Assembly (NCBI RefSeq): GCF_903819435.1
Contig: NZ_CAIJDP010000060.1
Span: forward strand, 62,001-126,000
DNA: 64,000 nt
Reading direction: 5' to 3'
DNA from: Flavobacterium salmonis
GTDB lineage: Bacteria > Bacteroidota > Bacteroidia > Flavobacteriales > Flavobacteriaceae
Shown: in pieces, positions 28,801 through 37,776 of the stretch
Numbering within the stretch: position 1 is the first letter of the stretch
How the letters are laid out: each line of letters begins with the position of its first letter
Position numbers and translations under genes: made by a program
The notes under the pieces: model-generated
Told to the model about the DNA's origin: nothing
The model's database searches: none
What the model saw: the letters and a program-made list of their open reading frames with translations, nothing else

Positions 28801-31176
28801 CCTCATGCTAAAATATTATATCCGGGCAAAGAGGATTTTACACCTCAAAAACGCATGCGTATTTTCGGGGAGATTAAAAACAATGACTGGGATTGTATTA
28901 TCCTGACCCACGACCAATTCGGGATGATCCCACAATCGCCTGAAATGCAAAAAGAAATATTGCAGACGGAACTCGATAGTGTTGAAGAAAATTTATCGGC
29001 TCTTGAATCCCAGGGCAAAGAAGTATCACGCGCCATGCTCAAGGGCGTTATCGTACGAAAGCAAAATCTGGAAGTCAGGCTAAAGACCCTGCAGCACGAT
29101 ATTGAAAACCGCAAGGATGATGTGATCGATTTTAAGATGATGGGCATCGATCATTTATTGGTGGATGAAAGCCACCGTTTCAAGAACCTGATGTTCAATA
29201 CCCGCCATGACCGTGTTGCGGGATTGGGTAATATGCAGGGAAGCCAAAAGGCGTTAAACCTGCTGTTTGCCATTCGAACCATTCAGGAACGAAGCGGAAA
29301 AGATTTAGGAGCTACTTTTCTTTCCGGGACCACCATTAGTAATTCGCTTACTGAATTGTATCTTTTGTTCAAATACCTTCGCCCGCAGGCATTGGAAAAA
29401 CAGGGCATTAATTGTTTTGATGCCTGGGCAGCTATCTATACAAGAAAAACTACTGATTACGAATTCTCGGTAGCCAACAATATCGTTCAGAAAGAACGGT
29501 TCCGCTATTTTATCAAAGTGCCTGAACTGGCTCAGTTTTACTCCGAGATTACGGATTATCGTACCGCGAAAGACATTGGTATCGACCGTCCGGAAAAGAA
29601 AGAGGTACTGCACAATATACCGCCAACACCGCAGCAGGAAATATTTATCAAAAACCTGATGGAGTTTGCCAAAACGGGAAACGCAACGCTTCTTGGACGT
29701 ACTCCATTATCGCAAAGTGAAGAGAAAGCGAAAATGTTGATTGCCACGGACTATGCCCGCAAGATGTCGCTGGATATGCGGATGATCAGTCAGAAGTATG
29801 ATGACCATCCCGATAACAAAGTTTCTCATTGTGCGGCAAAGCTTGCCGAATATTATTTTCGTTTTAATGCCCAAAAGGGAACCCAGTTTGTATTTTCCGA
29901 TTTAGGCACCTACAAACCCACTGAGTGGAATGTATATTCGGAAATCAAACGTAAGCTGACACAAGACCACGGTATTTCTGCCAATGAAATACGTTTTATC
30001 CAAGAGGCGAAAACCGACAAGATGCGTAAGGAATTCATCAGTATGATGAACGAAGGAAAAATCAGGATACTGTTCGGATCAACCGATATGCTGGGGACGG
30101 GAGTCAATGCCCAAAAACGAGCTGTGTCCGTGCACCATCTGGACACGCCGTGGCGGCCAAGCGATTTAGCCCAGCGCGATGGCAGGGCTATCCGTAAAGG
30201 CAATGAAATTGCAAAATTCTTTGCAGATAATAAAGTCGATGTGATTATTTACGCCGTCGAAAAGTCTCTGGATAGTTATAAATTTAACCTGTTGTATAAT
30301 AAACAGTTGTTTATTGATCAGCTGAAAAACAACAGCCTAAGTAAGCGTACCATTGACGAAGGAGGTATTGATGAAAAATCAGGAATGAATTTCTCAGAAT
30401 ATGTCGCCATACTCTCAGGTAATACCGATTTGCTTGAAAAAGCCAAATTGGAAAAAAAAATTACATCACTCGAAAACGAAAAACAGGCTTTTACCCGTTC
30501 CAAATCCATGTCAAGATATAAACTCGAAGATTATATGGCAACAGTTGAAACTGGAAAATCGATGGTTGAAAGATTTTCTATGGATTGGCAGAACCTTCAA
30601 AAACGCATCCGAAGAGATAAGGAAGATACAGTACTAAACCCCATTGAACTGATTGGATTACCTCCAAACGCGGATGTAAAACAGATCGGTGAGAAACTCC
30701 ATCTACTGGCTAATAAAGCGCGTACCGAAGGACAGTATGAGGAAATCGGTAATTTGTATGGCTTTAAACTTTTGGTAAAAACAGAGGTCTCTCAAAAAGA
30801 AGGAGTTACTATTAATGATAATCGCTTCTTTATACAAGGTGAAGGCAATATCAAATACACCTATAACAATGGACAGATGGCGACTGATCCTAAACTGGCA
30901 TCCATGAACTTTTTAAATGCGCTGGAGAAACTACCGGGATTGATAAGACAGGAACAGAAGAAGATAAGTGAGATTGAAAAAGACATCCCTATCCTTAAAG
31001 AATTAGTAAATACCGTATGGACTAAAGAGAATGTATTAGTGGAATTAAAAAACGAATTGGCGACTCTGGAAAGGGAAATACAACTATCAATTATTCCGGA
31101 ACAGGAACCACAAAAGGAACGACCACAGGCAGAAGGAATACAATCCAATATTACTTCAAGATTAAAAGTTTCATAA
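25852..31176 (+). CDS. N6-DNA methylase / SNF2-type helicase fusion
   Basis: A 1774-residue protein with two parts. Residues about 90-330 form an N6-methylase-like domain: motif [12 protein letters not shown] near 127 and NIPF, in place of NPPF, near 194. Residues about 910-1500 form a superfamily-2 helicase: Walker A VGAGKT near 936, DESH near 1104 and motif [12 protein letters not shown] near 1440. The C-terminal 270 residues are coiled-coil-rich. This giant is a standard gene of Bacteroidetes ICEs and is thought to protect or remodel incoming DNA, including by methylation; neither activity is shown here. The NIPF change is common in the group. Confidence 0.88.
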   Translation: MAFNKREHLKKNIEALQLVFLLEKEKRQAVENERQLLMKYSGFGGLKFVLNPADKVDDLHRWVKSEQDLFAFTQELHQVLRENALDEKQYHRYLDSIRASVLTAFYTPPVIIDAIANSFQEKQISIERFLEPSAGTGSFIEAFKNEGISHIAAYEKDLLTGKILKQLYPDNNIRVAGFEEIPDSEKETYDVIASNIPFGDTSVFDLSFVRSKETARAQAARSIHNYFFIKSVDMLRDGGVLVFITSQGVLNSAKNEPIREALMQSCNLVSAIRLPNNLFTDYAGTEVGSDLIVLQKNKSKSGLSQIEQQFCKAYIASENITNNLLFAKGQRIVYTSLYKGTNQYGKPSWIYEHKDGVEGIAKDLKNILSDDFSNNLDFNLYNRINKADIISTIHISEPILPIIDIKKEKQDKIHSLTPTNFSAASQLSLFNFYENTPAIKSIPQKKKNFSQSKRKIVSPVRQGNLFDLPTRQNETTPSVQKVHNGENKQIIGNLFSDTAELKTLPIAEVSIYQDKLKSFYRNECLVLHSGYVGYLKDINTEEQKALFHPLTLAPIQKTRAESYINVRDAYQELYVKEAQKQTEHKQEREILNRLYDAFVKRYGNLNSAENIQLIKTDSAGNEIPYLERVVGGVVHKSDIFHHPVSFSITVITTDNPDEALAASLNKYGAARLDYMSQISGLSTDNLREALHGRIFYNPLEKEYEIAERWISGNVVEKAQAIQNYLELNPDDTQTRDSLHALEQAFPRRIEFEELDFNLGERWIPTGIYNHFASHLFNTDVRIYYNENTDDFSIKCDTKNIHITEKYAIKSQSRSYDGITLLKHGLVNTTPDITKKVMHGDQEIKVRDMEAIQMANTKIDEIRKAFSQWLYAQNDEFKKRLTDKYNDTFNCFVRPQYNGSHQDFPGLDRKALGIEDLYSSQKDAVWMIKLSGGAICDHEVGAGKTLIMCTAAQEMKRLALAHKPMIIGLKANVHEIAETYRKAYPHAKILYPGKEDFTPQKRMRIFGEIKNNDWDCIILTHDQFGMIPQSPEMQKEILQTELDSVEENLSALESQGKEVSRAMLKGVIVRKQNLEVRLKTLQHDIENRKDDVIDFKMMGIDHLLVDESHRFKNLMFNTRHDRVAGLGNMQGSQKALNLLFAIRTIQERSGKDLGATFLSGTTISNSLTELYLLFKYLRPQALEKQGINCFDAWAAIYTRKTTDYEFSVANNIVQKERFRYFIKVPELAQFYSEITDYRTAKDIGIDRPEKKEVLHNIPPTPQQEIFIKNLMEFAKTGNATLLGRTPLSQSEEKAKMLIATDYARKMSLDMRMISQKYDDHPDNKVSHCAAKLAEYYFRFNAQKGTQFVFSDLGTYKPTEWNVYSEIKRKLTQDHGISANEIRFIQEAKTDKMRKEFISMMNEGKIRILFGSTDMLGTGVNAQKRAVSVHHLDTPWRPSDLAQRDGRAIRKGNEIAKFFADNKVDVIIYAVEKSLDSYKFNLLYNKQLFIDQLKNNSLSKRTIDEGGIDEKSGMNFSEYVAILSGNTDLLEKAKLEKKITSLENEKQAFTRSKSMSRYKLEDYMATVETGKSMVERFSMDWQNLQKRIRRDKEDTVLNPIELIGLPPNADVKQIGEKLHLLANKARTEGQYEEIGNLYGFKLLVKTEVSQKEGVTINDNRFFIQGEGNIKYTYNNGQMATDPKLASMNFLNALEKLPGLIRQEQKKISEIEKDIPILKELVNTVWTKENVLVELKNELATLEREIQLSIIPEQEPQKERPQAEGIQSNITSRLKVS

Positions 31177-31381
31177 AGATTTAAAAATCATTCTGCCAAC
31201 CAAATTTCAAACTATTCTCAGAACAGGAACTTAAATTTTTCCTTGAAAAATGGGAAGAAAATACTTTAAAATGATAAAATAGTATTGCGTTTTGACTAAA
31301 TAACACTACATATCAGCATTTTACATCACTATTTTTGATGAAAATTTTTACAAAAAAAATACAAAAAAAAACCAGCAATTC

Positions 31382-32494
31382 ATGATAAAAAAATTACCTA
31401 TTCTTTTTCTTGTACTATTTTTATTTCAAATCGAATTTACTTTTAGCCAGACATCAGACTCAAATAATCCCATAGATAATTTTGTAACCGCAATGAACAA
31501 TGCGGGCTTATCAAAAAGCCAAGTTACCAAAATCAGGGATTTAATTATAGAAAGAAACAGACTTATTGCTGAAGATACAAAACTACAAAATGAACTAAAA
31601 GCCAAATACCCTTTTGTATTTCATGACGAAGAAACGACTACAAAATATAGTAATCAGCAATTTGCACGGGCATTATCAGAAATTATTACCATAGCACAAT
31701 TCAAACAGTTGTTTTTACCTCAGCTGGATGCCAGAATTAAACTAATAGCAAATGACAAATTTAATCTTTTAAAAAAAAGACACAAGTTTACTCAGGATCA
31801 GGAAACTAAGCTCAAAAAACTGCTATCCGAAACCACTACTAATGAAATTGTTACCAAAGAATATTACAACTATGATAAGGATTTATCCTGGAATAATTAC
31901 ACCGAAGAAAAAATAAAATCATCAGACAAGGAGCGTGAATTGTTAAAAAGTTTTGGGTTATTTTATTCTAAAAACACGAAAACAGATACCCTGATTAAAA
32001 AGCTTAATGAAGCTAAAGTAGATGTTGAGAGGATAAATCAAATTATACTGGCTTTGCAGGTTTTGCAGGAGCGCAATGATAAACGACTAAAAACATGGAG
32101 AGAAAATGATGCAGCTTATGCCTTCAATTTTCACGACCCGGGTGATGATGAATATGCTATTTATCTGGACTTCCGTGAACAATTAAGTAAAATATTAAAA
32201 ATAGAAGAATTCGAAACCGTTTTTGTATCCCAAATGCAAAACCGAATTATTCGAGATACCCAAAAAGAATTTCAAGCTTTAAAAGATGCTTATAAGTTAA
32301 ACGATCAGCAGTACAATGAAATCGAAAAACTGGTTTTAGACAAAAATACCGAAAAAATAGTAACCGAAGAATACTATAAATACAGCTACGAATTGTACCA
32401 GCAAAAATTGCGTGCCGTTGAATACCGACATGAGAAAAATATCAGAGAGACAATTCAAAAAATGGTGAACGTAACCACGGAAATTAAAAAATAA
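31382..32494 (+). CDS. exported protein with internal duplication
   Basis: A 370-residue protein with a signal peptide (LPILFLVLFLFQIEFTFSQ, cleavage near residue 23). The mature part is two copies of a helical unit of about 160 residues. Matching landmarks are KYPFVFHDEE / AYAFNFHDPG, LPQLDARI / VSQMQNRI and EIVTKEYYNY / KIVTEEYYKY. Charged helices with heptad character suggest a periplasmic or secreted coiled-coil protein. No enzyme motif is seen. It is the first gene of the secreted-protein island and lies 29 bases before the Sel1-repeat gene, so the two probably share a transcript. Confidence 0.7.
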   Translation: MIKKLPILFLVLFLFQIEFTFSQTSDSNNPIDNFVTAMNNAGLSKSQVTKIRDLIIERNRLIAEDTKLQNELKAKYPFVFHDEETTTKYSNQQFARALSEIITIAQFKQLFLPQLDARIKLIANDKFNLLKKRHKFTQDQETKLKKLLSETTTNEIVTKEYYNYDKDLSWNNYTEEKIKSSDKERELLKSFGLFYSKNTKTDTLIKKLNEAKVDVERINQIILALQVLQERNDKRLKTWRENDAAYAFNFHDPGDDEYAIYLDFREQLSKILKIEEFETVFVSQMQNRIIRDTQKEFQALKDAYKLNDQQYNEIEKLVLDKNTEKIVTEEYYKYSYELYQQKLRAVEYRHEKNIRETIQKMVNVTTEIKK

Positions 32495-32523
32495 ACAACT
32501 ATCACAGACCAAACTTAACTAAA

Positions 32524-33996
32524 ATGAAACAAAAATTACTTCTTTTAAGTTGCTTCCTCTCGGGATTTGCCAACTATGCGCAGAACGACTGTACAGAAAC
32601 GAATAAACAAGCACAAACGTATTTATTGGGAACAGCAGATGCTAAACCCGATTACACCAAAGCATACGCTATTGTGCAAAATTGTGCAAACCAGGGGGAT
32701 GCTTCTTCCTTAGCCATCTCTGGAATTATGCGGCTTAATGGATTAGGGATTGAAAAAGATGAAAACCTTGCCTTTGAATATTTGATGAAAGCAGCTCTAC
32801 AAGGACACCCTTCAGCAGAATACAATATAGGTCGCTTTTACATGATAGGTACTGGTTGTGACATTGACTTTGATAAGGCAATATACTGGCTCACATTGGC
32901 ATCTGACCATGGAGATGAACAAGCGGCATATTCTATTGGTTACATGTATCTAAAAGGACTCGGAGTGCCACAAGATTATAAAAAAGCTATTTCATGGTTT
33001 GAAATATCTTCTTGGCCTATGGCTAAGCACTGGTTGGGTAATTGTTACTATTTTGGCTATGGAGTGCCTAAAGATGAGAATAAGGCAATCCTTTATTATA
33101 CTCAAAGTCATACGGGAAACAGTGAGCAACTTTTAAAACACATTGCGCAAAATGTGAAAGAAAATGTTGATACAGCAATTAATAATGAACTAAAGGAAAA
33201 AGAAACTCCGGAAAACACTGGTATTGCCAAAGAAGCAATCGATAAATTAGCAATCGAAACTCTTCAGCAAACTGAGAATAGGACTCTTAAATCCAAGTAT
33301 CTTAATGGTAAATGGAAAGGAAAGTTGATAGAATTAGATTGGTCAGGCAAACAAATCATGAAAGTACTGCCTTTAAATAGCGAGTTTTCTGCACAAGACA
33401 ATACTGTAAATTATAAATGGGAAATTAACAAAACTACAAGTCAGTCTATAGCTATCTGGGAAGATAACGCTTTATATTTTGACAAGCTAAATATGGTTTT
33501 TGACTGGCCATTTAGCGACCGACCAGACGTAAATACGATAGACTGGGAAGTGCTGTCAGCCCAAATAGAATTTAAGGTAATCAACAATAAAACTTATTTA
33601 ATAGGCAATTTACAAACTTTTACCAATCAATGGAATGAACCAGGACCACCAATGCGTGTTATCCTAAAACAAACTGGAGAAGGAGAAGAAGATGATTTAA
33701 CAGATGATGAACTCCTTGCTATAAGCGATCAAAAAGATCATTTTATTGTTTTGTATCCAAATCCTTTTGTAGAAGATGTATTTATAGCTTATGAGCTAGA
33801 TAAGGAGGCACAAGTGAGTGTAAATGTCTATGATCTTACTGGAAATCCAGTTCCGGCAATACTTGAGCCAGGAGCGTTACAAACTGCAGGAAAGCATCAC
33901 TACACACTTAGCGGAGGCAACCTGAAGGCAGGTATGTATATTGTACGTGTAGGGGTTGGCAATGAAATGCATTCCAGAATTTTAATAAAAAAATAG
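32524..33996 (+). CDS. Sel1-repeat secreted protein with type IX sorting domain
   Basis: A 490-residue protein. A signal peptide ends near QNDC (about residue 20). Residues about 55-190 hold Sel1-type repeats (AFEYLMKAALQGHPSAEYNIG, AIYWLTLASDHGDEQAAYSIG, AISWFEISSWP). A beta-rich middle domain contains an FDWPFSD motif near residue 325. Residues about 410-490 form a type IX secretion C-terminal sorting domain (LYPNPF, YDLTGNPV, GMYIVRV, ending ILIKK). It is therefore exported across the outer membrane by type IX secretion and probably fixed on the cell surface. It sits directly upstream of the two shared-head effectors, and a fragment of its middle domain recurs at 37601. Confidence 0.82.
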   Translation: MKQKLLLLSCFLSGFANYAQNDCTETNKQAQTYLLGTADAKPDYTKAYAIVQNCANQGDASSLAISGIMRLNGLGIEKDENLAFEYLMKAALQGHPSAEYNIGRFYMIGTGCDIDFDKAIYWLTLASDHGDEQAAYSIGYMYLKGLGVPQDYKKAISWFEISSWPMAKHWLGNCYYFGYGVPKDENKAILYYTQSHTGNSEQLLKHIAQNVKENVDTAINNELKEKETPENTGIAKEAIDKLAIETLQQTENRTLKSKYLNGKWKGKLIELDWSGKQIMKVLPLNSEFSAQDNTVNYKWEINKTTSQSIAIWEDNALYFDKLNMVFDWPFSDRPDVNTIDWEVLSAQIEFKVINNKTYLIGNLQTFTNQWNEPGPPMRVILKQTGEGEEDDLTDDELLAISDQKDHFIVLYPNPFVEDVFIAYELDKEAQVSVNVYDLTGNPVPAILEPGALQTAGKHHYTLSGGNLKAGMYIVRVGVGNEMHSRILIKK

Positions 33997-34001
33997 ACAA
34001 G

Positions 34002-34751
34002 ATGAAGAAACTTTATATTTGCCTCATAATTGTCTTATGCTCAATGAAAGGTTTTGCACAATTCTCGGAATACGGGGGAACTTATTATGACTATCAATCC
34101 GGCCAAACCGGTGTGGTCATAACATATAATAGCCCACCACCTAACTGGGCCGCTATAAATGCAGCTCAAGATGCACAATGGGCAGCAGCTCAAGCCGCCG
34201 CAAATGCTAATATACCAAAGCCGCCTGTGATACCACCACCGCCACAGCCACAACCTCCTATAACTGTAGGAAGCAGTCAACAAGCTACCAGCAAGCCATA
34301 TGTTGCGCTACCTAATGATAAATTAGCAAAACCAAATATTCCGACAACAATCATCAAACAAGTATTGAATACTTGTGTTAGTTCTGGAATGGAGTATTTA
34401 GCACAAATTTATGGTAAGACTGTTGATAGAAAAACATTCGAAGACTACTACCACAAACAATTCGGTGTTTTCCTCATTTTATACGGTGTTGATTACAGTA
34501 AAATGACAGCTTTTGCAAACAATTTTTTTGAAACAACTGCTTTTGTTGGTGTTACACAAGCTATTGACGCTGGTAATTTTATGATGACTAATTTAGATGT
34601 CGGTAACAATGTTTATCACAATGTAGTTATTGTTGGTTATCATCCAAACGGAGATTATATTTATTTAGATCCTTTTTATGGGAATCTTAGAGAATCACCT
34701 CCCGCAAACTTCCCAAAAAATTATGTTGTTACAATTAAAAACTATAAATAA
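34002..34751 (+). CDS. exported C39/papain-like cysteine peptidase, shared-head effector candidate 1
   Basis: A 249-residue protein. Residues 1-20 are a signal peptide (cut after FAQ). Residues 21-45 are a conserved head (FSEYGGTYYDYQSGQTGV), followed by an Ala/Gln helix and a proline-rich linker (about 70-88). Residues 115-249 look like a C39-type cysteine-peptidase fold, with candidate triad Cys125 (NTCVSSG), His206 (YHNVVIVGY) and Asp223 (YLDPF). The head is almost identical to that of the protein at 36011, but the catalytic domain differs. It starts 5 bases after the Sel1 gene stop. Inference: secreted enzyme effector with a replaceable tip. Peptidase call moderate. Confidence 0.6.
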   Translation: MKKLYICLIIVLCSMKGFAQFSEYGGTYYDYQSGQTGVVITYNSPPPNWAAINAAQDAQWAAAQAAANANIPKPPVIPPPPQPQPPITVGSSQQATSKPYVALPNDKLAKPNIPTTIIKQVLNTCVSSGMEYLAQIYGKTVDRKTFEDYYHKQFGVFLILYGVDYSKMTAFANNFFETTAFVGVTQAIDAGNFMMTNLDVGNNVYHNVVIVGYHPNGDYIYLDPFYGNLRESPPANFPKNYVVTIKNYK

Positions 34752-34758
34752 AAAAATT

Positions 34759-35148
34759 ATGAAAAAATTACAAATATTATATTTATTACTTGTTTTGAGT
34801 GCTAGCTGTTCGGCACAAACAAATATTCCAACCAATGCCAAACAAATTATCATGTCAAAAAATTGGATAATCGACGGCGTAGAAAAGGACATTTATAAAA
34901 CTACATTTACCAACACAAAAATGATCCTTTCACTTAATGGTAATTTGATTGGTGAAGAAGAATATTATTTGTCAAATAATTTGAACGAATGTTCTGATGG
35001 TTTTGTTCAAAGTAATGTAGGAAGTAATATGGTGGGTAAATATATCATAACTAAAAAAATGTGTATGGAATTACTAACAATTACCAGCACTAAACTGGTA
35101 ATGAAAAGTTTAAACAACAATACAATTACAACAGCTTCGCCTGAATGA
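34759..35148 (+). CDS. small exported protein, lipocalin-like, candidate immunity protein 1a
   Basis: A 130-residue protein beginning MKKLQILYLLLVLSASCSAQ, either a lipoprotein with Cys18 or a normally cleaved signal after SAQ. The mature part is beta-rich and lipocalin-like (KNWIIDGVEKD, LIGEEEYYLSNN, GKYIITKKMCMELLTI). The ATG at 34759 is used; an upstream start at 34678 would bury the signal. It follows the cysteine-peptidase-like effector after 7 bases and overlaps the next gene by 4 bases, which fits an immunity or inhibitor role. Role inferred from position only. Confidence 0.55.
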   Translation: MKKLQILYLLLVLSASCSAQTNIPTNAKQIIMSKNWIIDGVEKDIYKTTFTNTKMILSLNGNLIGEEEYYLSNNLNECSDGFVQSNVGSNMVGKYIITKKMCMELLTITSTKLVMKSLNNNTITTASPE

Positions 35149-35705
35149 AAGAAAATTGCCTAATAGAGGCTTTAGATCGTGATAATCATGGATTTTTTTT
35201 AAAATATCTAATTATAATACTTTTAGCTGCTTCTTGTAGCGGAAGTAAAAATATTCAAAAAATAGAATCTGTAAAATTCGAATTACCAAAAGGAGCTGTC
35301 AAAATTGAAAATACATCCTTAGATCAAAACAATAAAAAAGATCAAAAATTGATGCTCTTAAAAAATATTTATAAAATTAATGACGTCTATATTGGAATGA
35401 ATGATCCTTATAAAGGAGAGGTTAAAAACGATTTATTAAAAGATATTAAAGATGGTTCTGATTATGATTATAAAAAATTTGATTTTATAGAATCACACCA
35501 ATATAAATCAAGTCTAGAAAACATAAATAATGAGACATTAATTATATATACTTATTATGAAGACGTTGGGCAATATTCTTTTAGAAAAGTCAATAAAGAG
35601 AAAACTCAAATTTTTGGAGGGACAATTGTTTTTGAAAAGCAATCGGATTACACTGAAGCCACGAAAATAGTAAACGATTTGTTAAACAGTGTCAAATTTG
35701 AATAA
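35145..35705 (+). CDS. small lipoprotein, candidate immunity protein 1b
   Basis: A 186-residue protein with a membrane signal and lipobox (FLKYLIIILLAASC, Cys31). Its start is odd: the ATG overlaps the previous stop as ATGA and adds a hydrophilic leader of about 16 residues before the signal. A second ATG at 35188 lies one base out of frame across a run of eight T at 35193-35200; with nine T it would begin the lipoprotein in a normal way (MDFFLKYL). The mature part is lysine-rich and beta/alpha mixed, with no known domain. Probably exported next to the effector; function unknown. Confidence 0.55.
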   Translation: MKENCLIEALDRDNHGFFLKYLIIILLAASCSGSKNIQKIESVKFELPKGAVKIENTSLDQNNKKDQKLMLLKNIYKINDVYIGMNDPYKGEVKNDLLKDIKDGSDYDYKKFDFIESHQYKSSLENINNETLIIYTYYEDVGQYSFRKVNKEKTQIFGGTIVFEKQSDYTEATKIVNDLLNSVKFE

Positions 35706-35790
35706 ATAAGACCACATAAAGTTTGTTCATAAATTCCTCACAAACTGAAACATGTTTCTTATAAATTATTAGAGATAAATAATTAATGAA

Positions 35791-35834
35791 ACACAGTTCC
35801 AAGAATGTTCTTGGAACTGTGTTGGTTTTTTATT
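35791..35834 (+). terminator. strong terminator after effector module 1
   Basis: ACACAGTTCCAAGAA (35791-35805) pairs perfectly with TTCTTGGAACTGTGT (35808-35822), followed by TGGTTTTTTATTTT. It closes the unit that starts at 31382. Confidence 0.88.
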
Positions 35835-35902
35835 TTCATTTCAATAGATATTGGTAAGCCAAGTAATCCATTTCAAAACATATACTAAAATGAAAAAATA
35901 TT

Positions 35903-35927
35903 GATAACAGCATGTTAACTTGTTATC
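35903..35927. promoter_or_regulatory. palindrome upstream of effector 2
   Basis: GATAACA (35903-35909) pairs with TGTTATC (35921-35927), with the palindrome GTTAAC between them. It lies about 85 bases before the start of the second effector gene and could be an operator. Confidence 0.4.
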
Positions 35928-36010
35928 TACTAGCTTATACAACTTTTAAAATATGGAAAAAATATAAAAATTAATGCCTACAGCAGGCAGGATTTTAACC
36001 AAAAACTAAA

Positions 36011-36931
36011 ATGAAAAAACTATATATTTGCCTTATGATCGTCTTGTGCTCAATTAAAGGTTTTTCACAATTCTCTGAGTACGGAGGAACATACTATGAC
36101 TATCAATCTGGCCAAACCGGTGTTATTGTAACAAATTATAACCCGCAACCTAACTTTAATAATATAGGTGCACAAATGGATGCGCAGATGGCAGCAAATG
36201 CAGCAGCAGCAGCGTCACATATCCCTGTACAACCTGTTATACCACCTCCTACCGGTGGAACAACTGGATCAACACCTCCCAAGCCTACTGTTCCACCACC
36301 AACGCCAAAACCTGATCCGTGTGCAGAGGTAATAAAGCAATCATTTAATGCATTAATTCAACAAGGAAAATTGGCTGAAATACTTAGTAAATTTATCGGA
36401 GCAAATCCCAAATATAATATCAACATAAGTACAGGCCCAATAGCAAATGGTAATTTAGCCAGTACAAACCAGTTTAATATTACGTTTAATCAAGACTATC
36501 CCAACGCAACAGTGGCGTCCAAGACTGCATCACTCATACACGAATACATACACGCCTATTTCAATACGCTTTATGAGGAATATAAAGTGACTAAAAACTC
36601 CCATATTTATGATGGTTATCCTTTCTTGTATACGGCTTTTGTAAATGGAACAGGAGACAAAGAAATTGCACATCACAATCAAATTGCATCCAGCTTTATT
36701 GACACAATGGCTGCTGTTATAAAACAACTTCAACCGGGGATCGTTGTAGATGGTGATGCCAATCGGTTTTATACAGATATGGCTTGGGGTACTCTACAAG
36801 GAACACCTGCTTTTAATACCACGAATCTTAAGCCGGAAGATATAGATAGAATTGCCTCTAGAAGAATAATGGAAAGAGATAACCAACCAAGAGGTGCCAA
36901 CACTCCACAGGGAAAACCGTGTAATAAATAA
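36011..36931 (+). CDS. exported zinc-metallopeptidase-like protein, shared-head effector candidate 2
   Basis: A 306-residue protein. Residues 1-20 are a signal peptide (cut after FSQ), and residues 21-45 repeat the head of the protein at 34002 (FSEYGGTYYDYQSGQTGV) almost exactly. An Ala-rich helix and a proline/glycine linker (about 72-103) follow. The C-terminal domain has a zinc HExxH motif, His177-Glu178-Tyr-Ile-His181 (SLIHEYIHAYF), and a possible third ligand at His221 or His222 (IAHHNQ). The domain is unlike that of the first effector. It is followed after 5 bases by a lipoprotein gene. Inference: secreted metallopeptidase effector using the same delivery head. Confidence 0.6.
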   Translation: MKKLYICLMIVLCSIKGFSQFSEYGGTYYDYQSGQTGVIVTNYNPQPNFNNIGAQMDAQMAANAAAAASHIPVQPVIPPPTGGTTGSTPPKPTVPPPTPKPDPCAEVIKQSFNALIQQGKLAEILSKFIGANPKYNINISTGPIANGNLASTNQFNITFNQDYPNATVASKTASLIHEYIHAYFNTLYEEYKVTKNSHIYDGYPFLYTAFVNGTGDKEIAHHNQIASSFIDTMAAVIKQLQPGIVVDGDANRFYTDMAWGTLQGTPAFNTTNLKPEDIDRIASRRIMERDNQPRGANTPQGKPCNK

Positions 36932-36936
36932 AAAAA

Positions 36937-37563
36937 ATGAAAAAAATAATCATACTATTCTGTATCTGTTTTGCATCCTGTTCAACCGTAAAAATAGAAG
37001 AACAGATCGTGCAGGACTTTGTTAAAGAAAAGGATTTGAAAAAAATCCCATTCCTAAAAGCCTCTTATTTGACTGAAGAAGCATATTCCAGTAATGAAGT
37101 TTTAGACCATTATGAAATGGCTTCTTTAGACAAAAACTTGCCTCTGGAAAATAAAAGAAGGGAAATTAGAGCTTCAATAAGTGACTCAAACACGAGTGAG
37201 GATAAAATAAAACAGCTTAACGATACCTCTTACATAAGTTTAGATGAAATAAAACAGCTGAAACTATTACACAAAAATGATAGTTTAATCTATCATTGGG
37301 ATGCTAAAAAATTCAAAACTCTTGAAATTCCAATTATTAAAAAAGAGGAATTATTATTGAAAGCTGACAAAGGAATATTGTCTATAAGTGCAACAGGACA
37401 CGTTATATCTAAACCAATTGTGAGTTTAAATAAAAAATATGCGCTGTTGAAATATTTTTATGTTTCCCTATCAGGTGGATCTGTTGAACGCACTTATGTA
37501 TTAGAAAAAGAAAATGGTAACTGGACGGTCAAACAAGTAATTTATATTCCAAATATTTATTAA
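36937..37563 (+). CDS. lipoprotein, candidate immunity protein 2
   Basis: A 208-residue lipoprotein with an N-terminal signal and lipobox (LFCICFASC, Cys15 region). The mature part is mixed helix and strand with a repeated DEIKQL/EDKIKQL pattern (about 90-108) and a C-terminal segment ending YIPNIY; no known domain. It starts 5 bases after the metallopeptidase-like effector, probably in the same transcript. An immunity or inhibitor role is inferred from this position, which matches module 1. Confidence 0.55.
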   Translation: MKKIIILFCICFASCSTVKIEEQIVQDFVKEKDLKKIPFLKASYLTEEAYSSNEVLDHYEMASLDKNLPLENKRREIRASISDSNTSEDKIKQLNDTSYISLDEIKQLKLLHKNDSLIYHWDAKKFKTLEIPIIKKEELLLKADKGILSISATGHVISKPIVSLNKKYALLKYFYVSLSGGSVERTYVLEKENGNWTVKQVIYIPNIY

Positions 37564-37600
37564 TTGGTCTTTCTTTCAGCGCCAATATTATTAAGTTAAG

Positions 37601-37672
37601 GTTTTGACTGGCCTTTTAGCGACAATACCAATGATGTTTTGGACTATGTTAGCTTGATAAGTTCGTTTCCAT
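37601..37672 (+). pseudogene. remnant of the Sel1-protein middle domain
   Basis: Bases 37601-37624 closely match part of the Sel1-repeat gene near 33500. In the frame from 37600 they read GFDWPFSD, against VFDWPFSD in the intact protein, and the frame then runs to a stop at about 37672. Only this short fragment is left, so it is a decayed copy and not a gene. It shows that the island has been copied or recombined. Confidence 0.55.
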
Positions 37673-37776
37673 AGAAGGAGAACCGAGTAATTAATACTGA
37701 AACGAGCCAATCACTGAAGGTTCTAAATCTCTCCAATAAAATCTTAAATTTTTATCATTTGAATACCATTTTATTT

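Noticed and set aside
28225..28806. 193-residue minus-strand gene inside the methylase/helicase
   Set aside because: It is a shadow frame of a long, well supported gene; the protein has no coherent domain.
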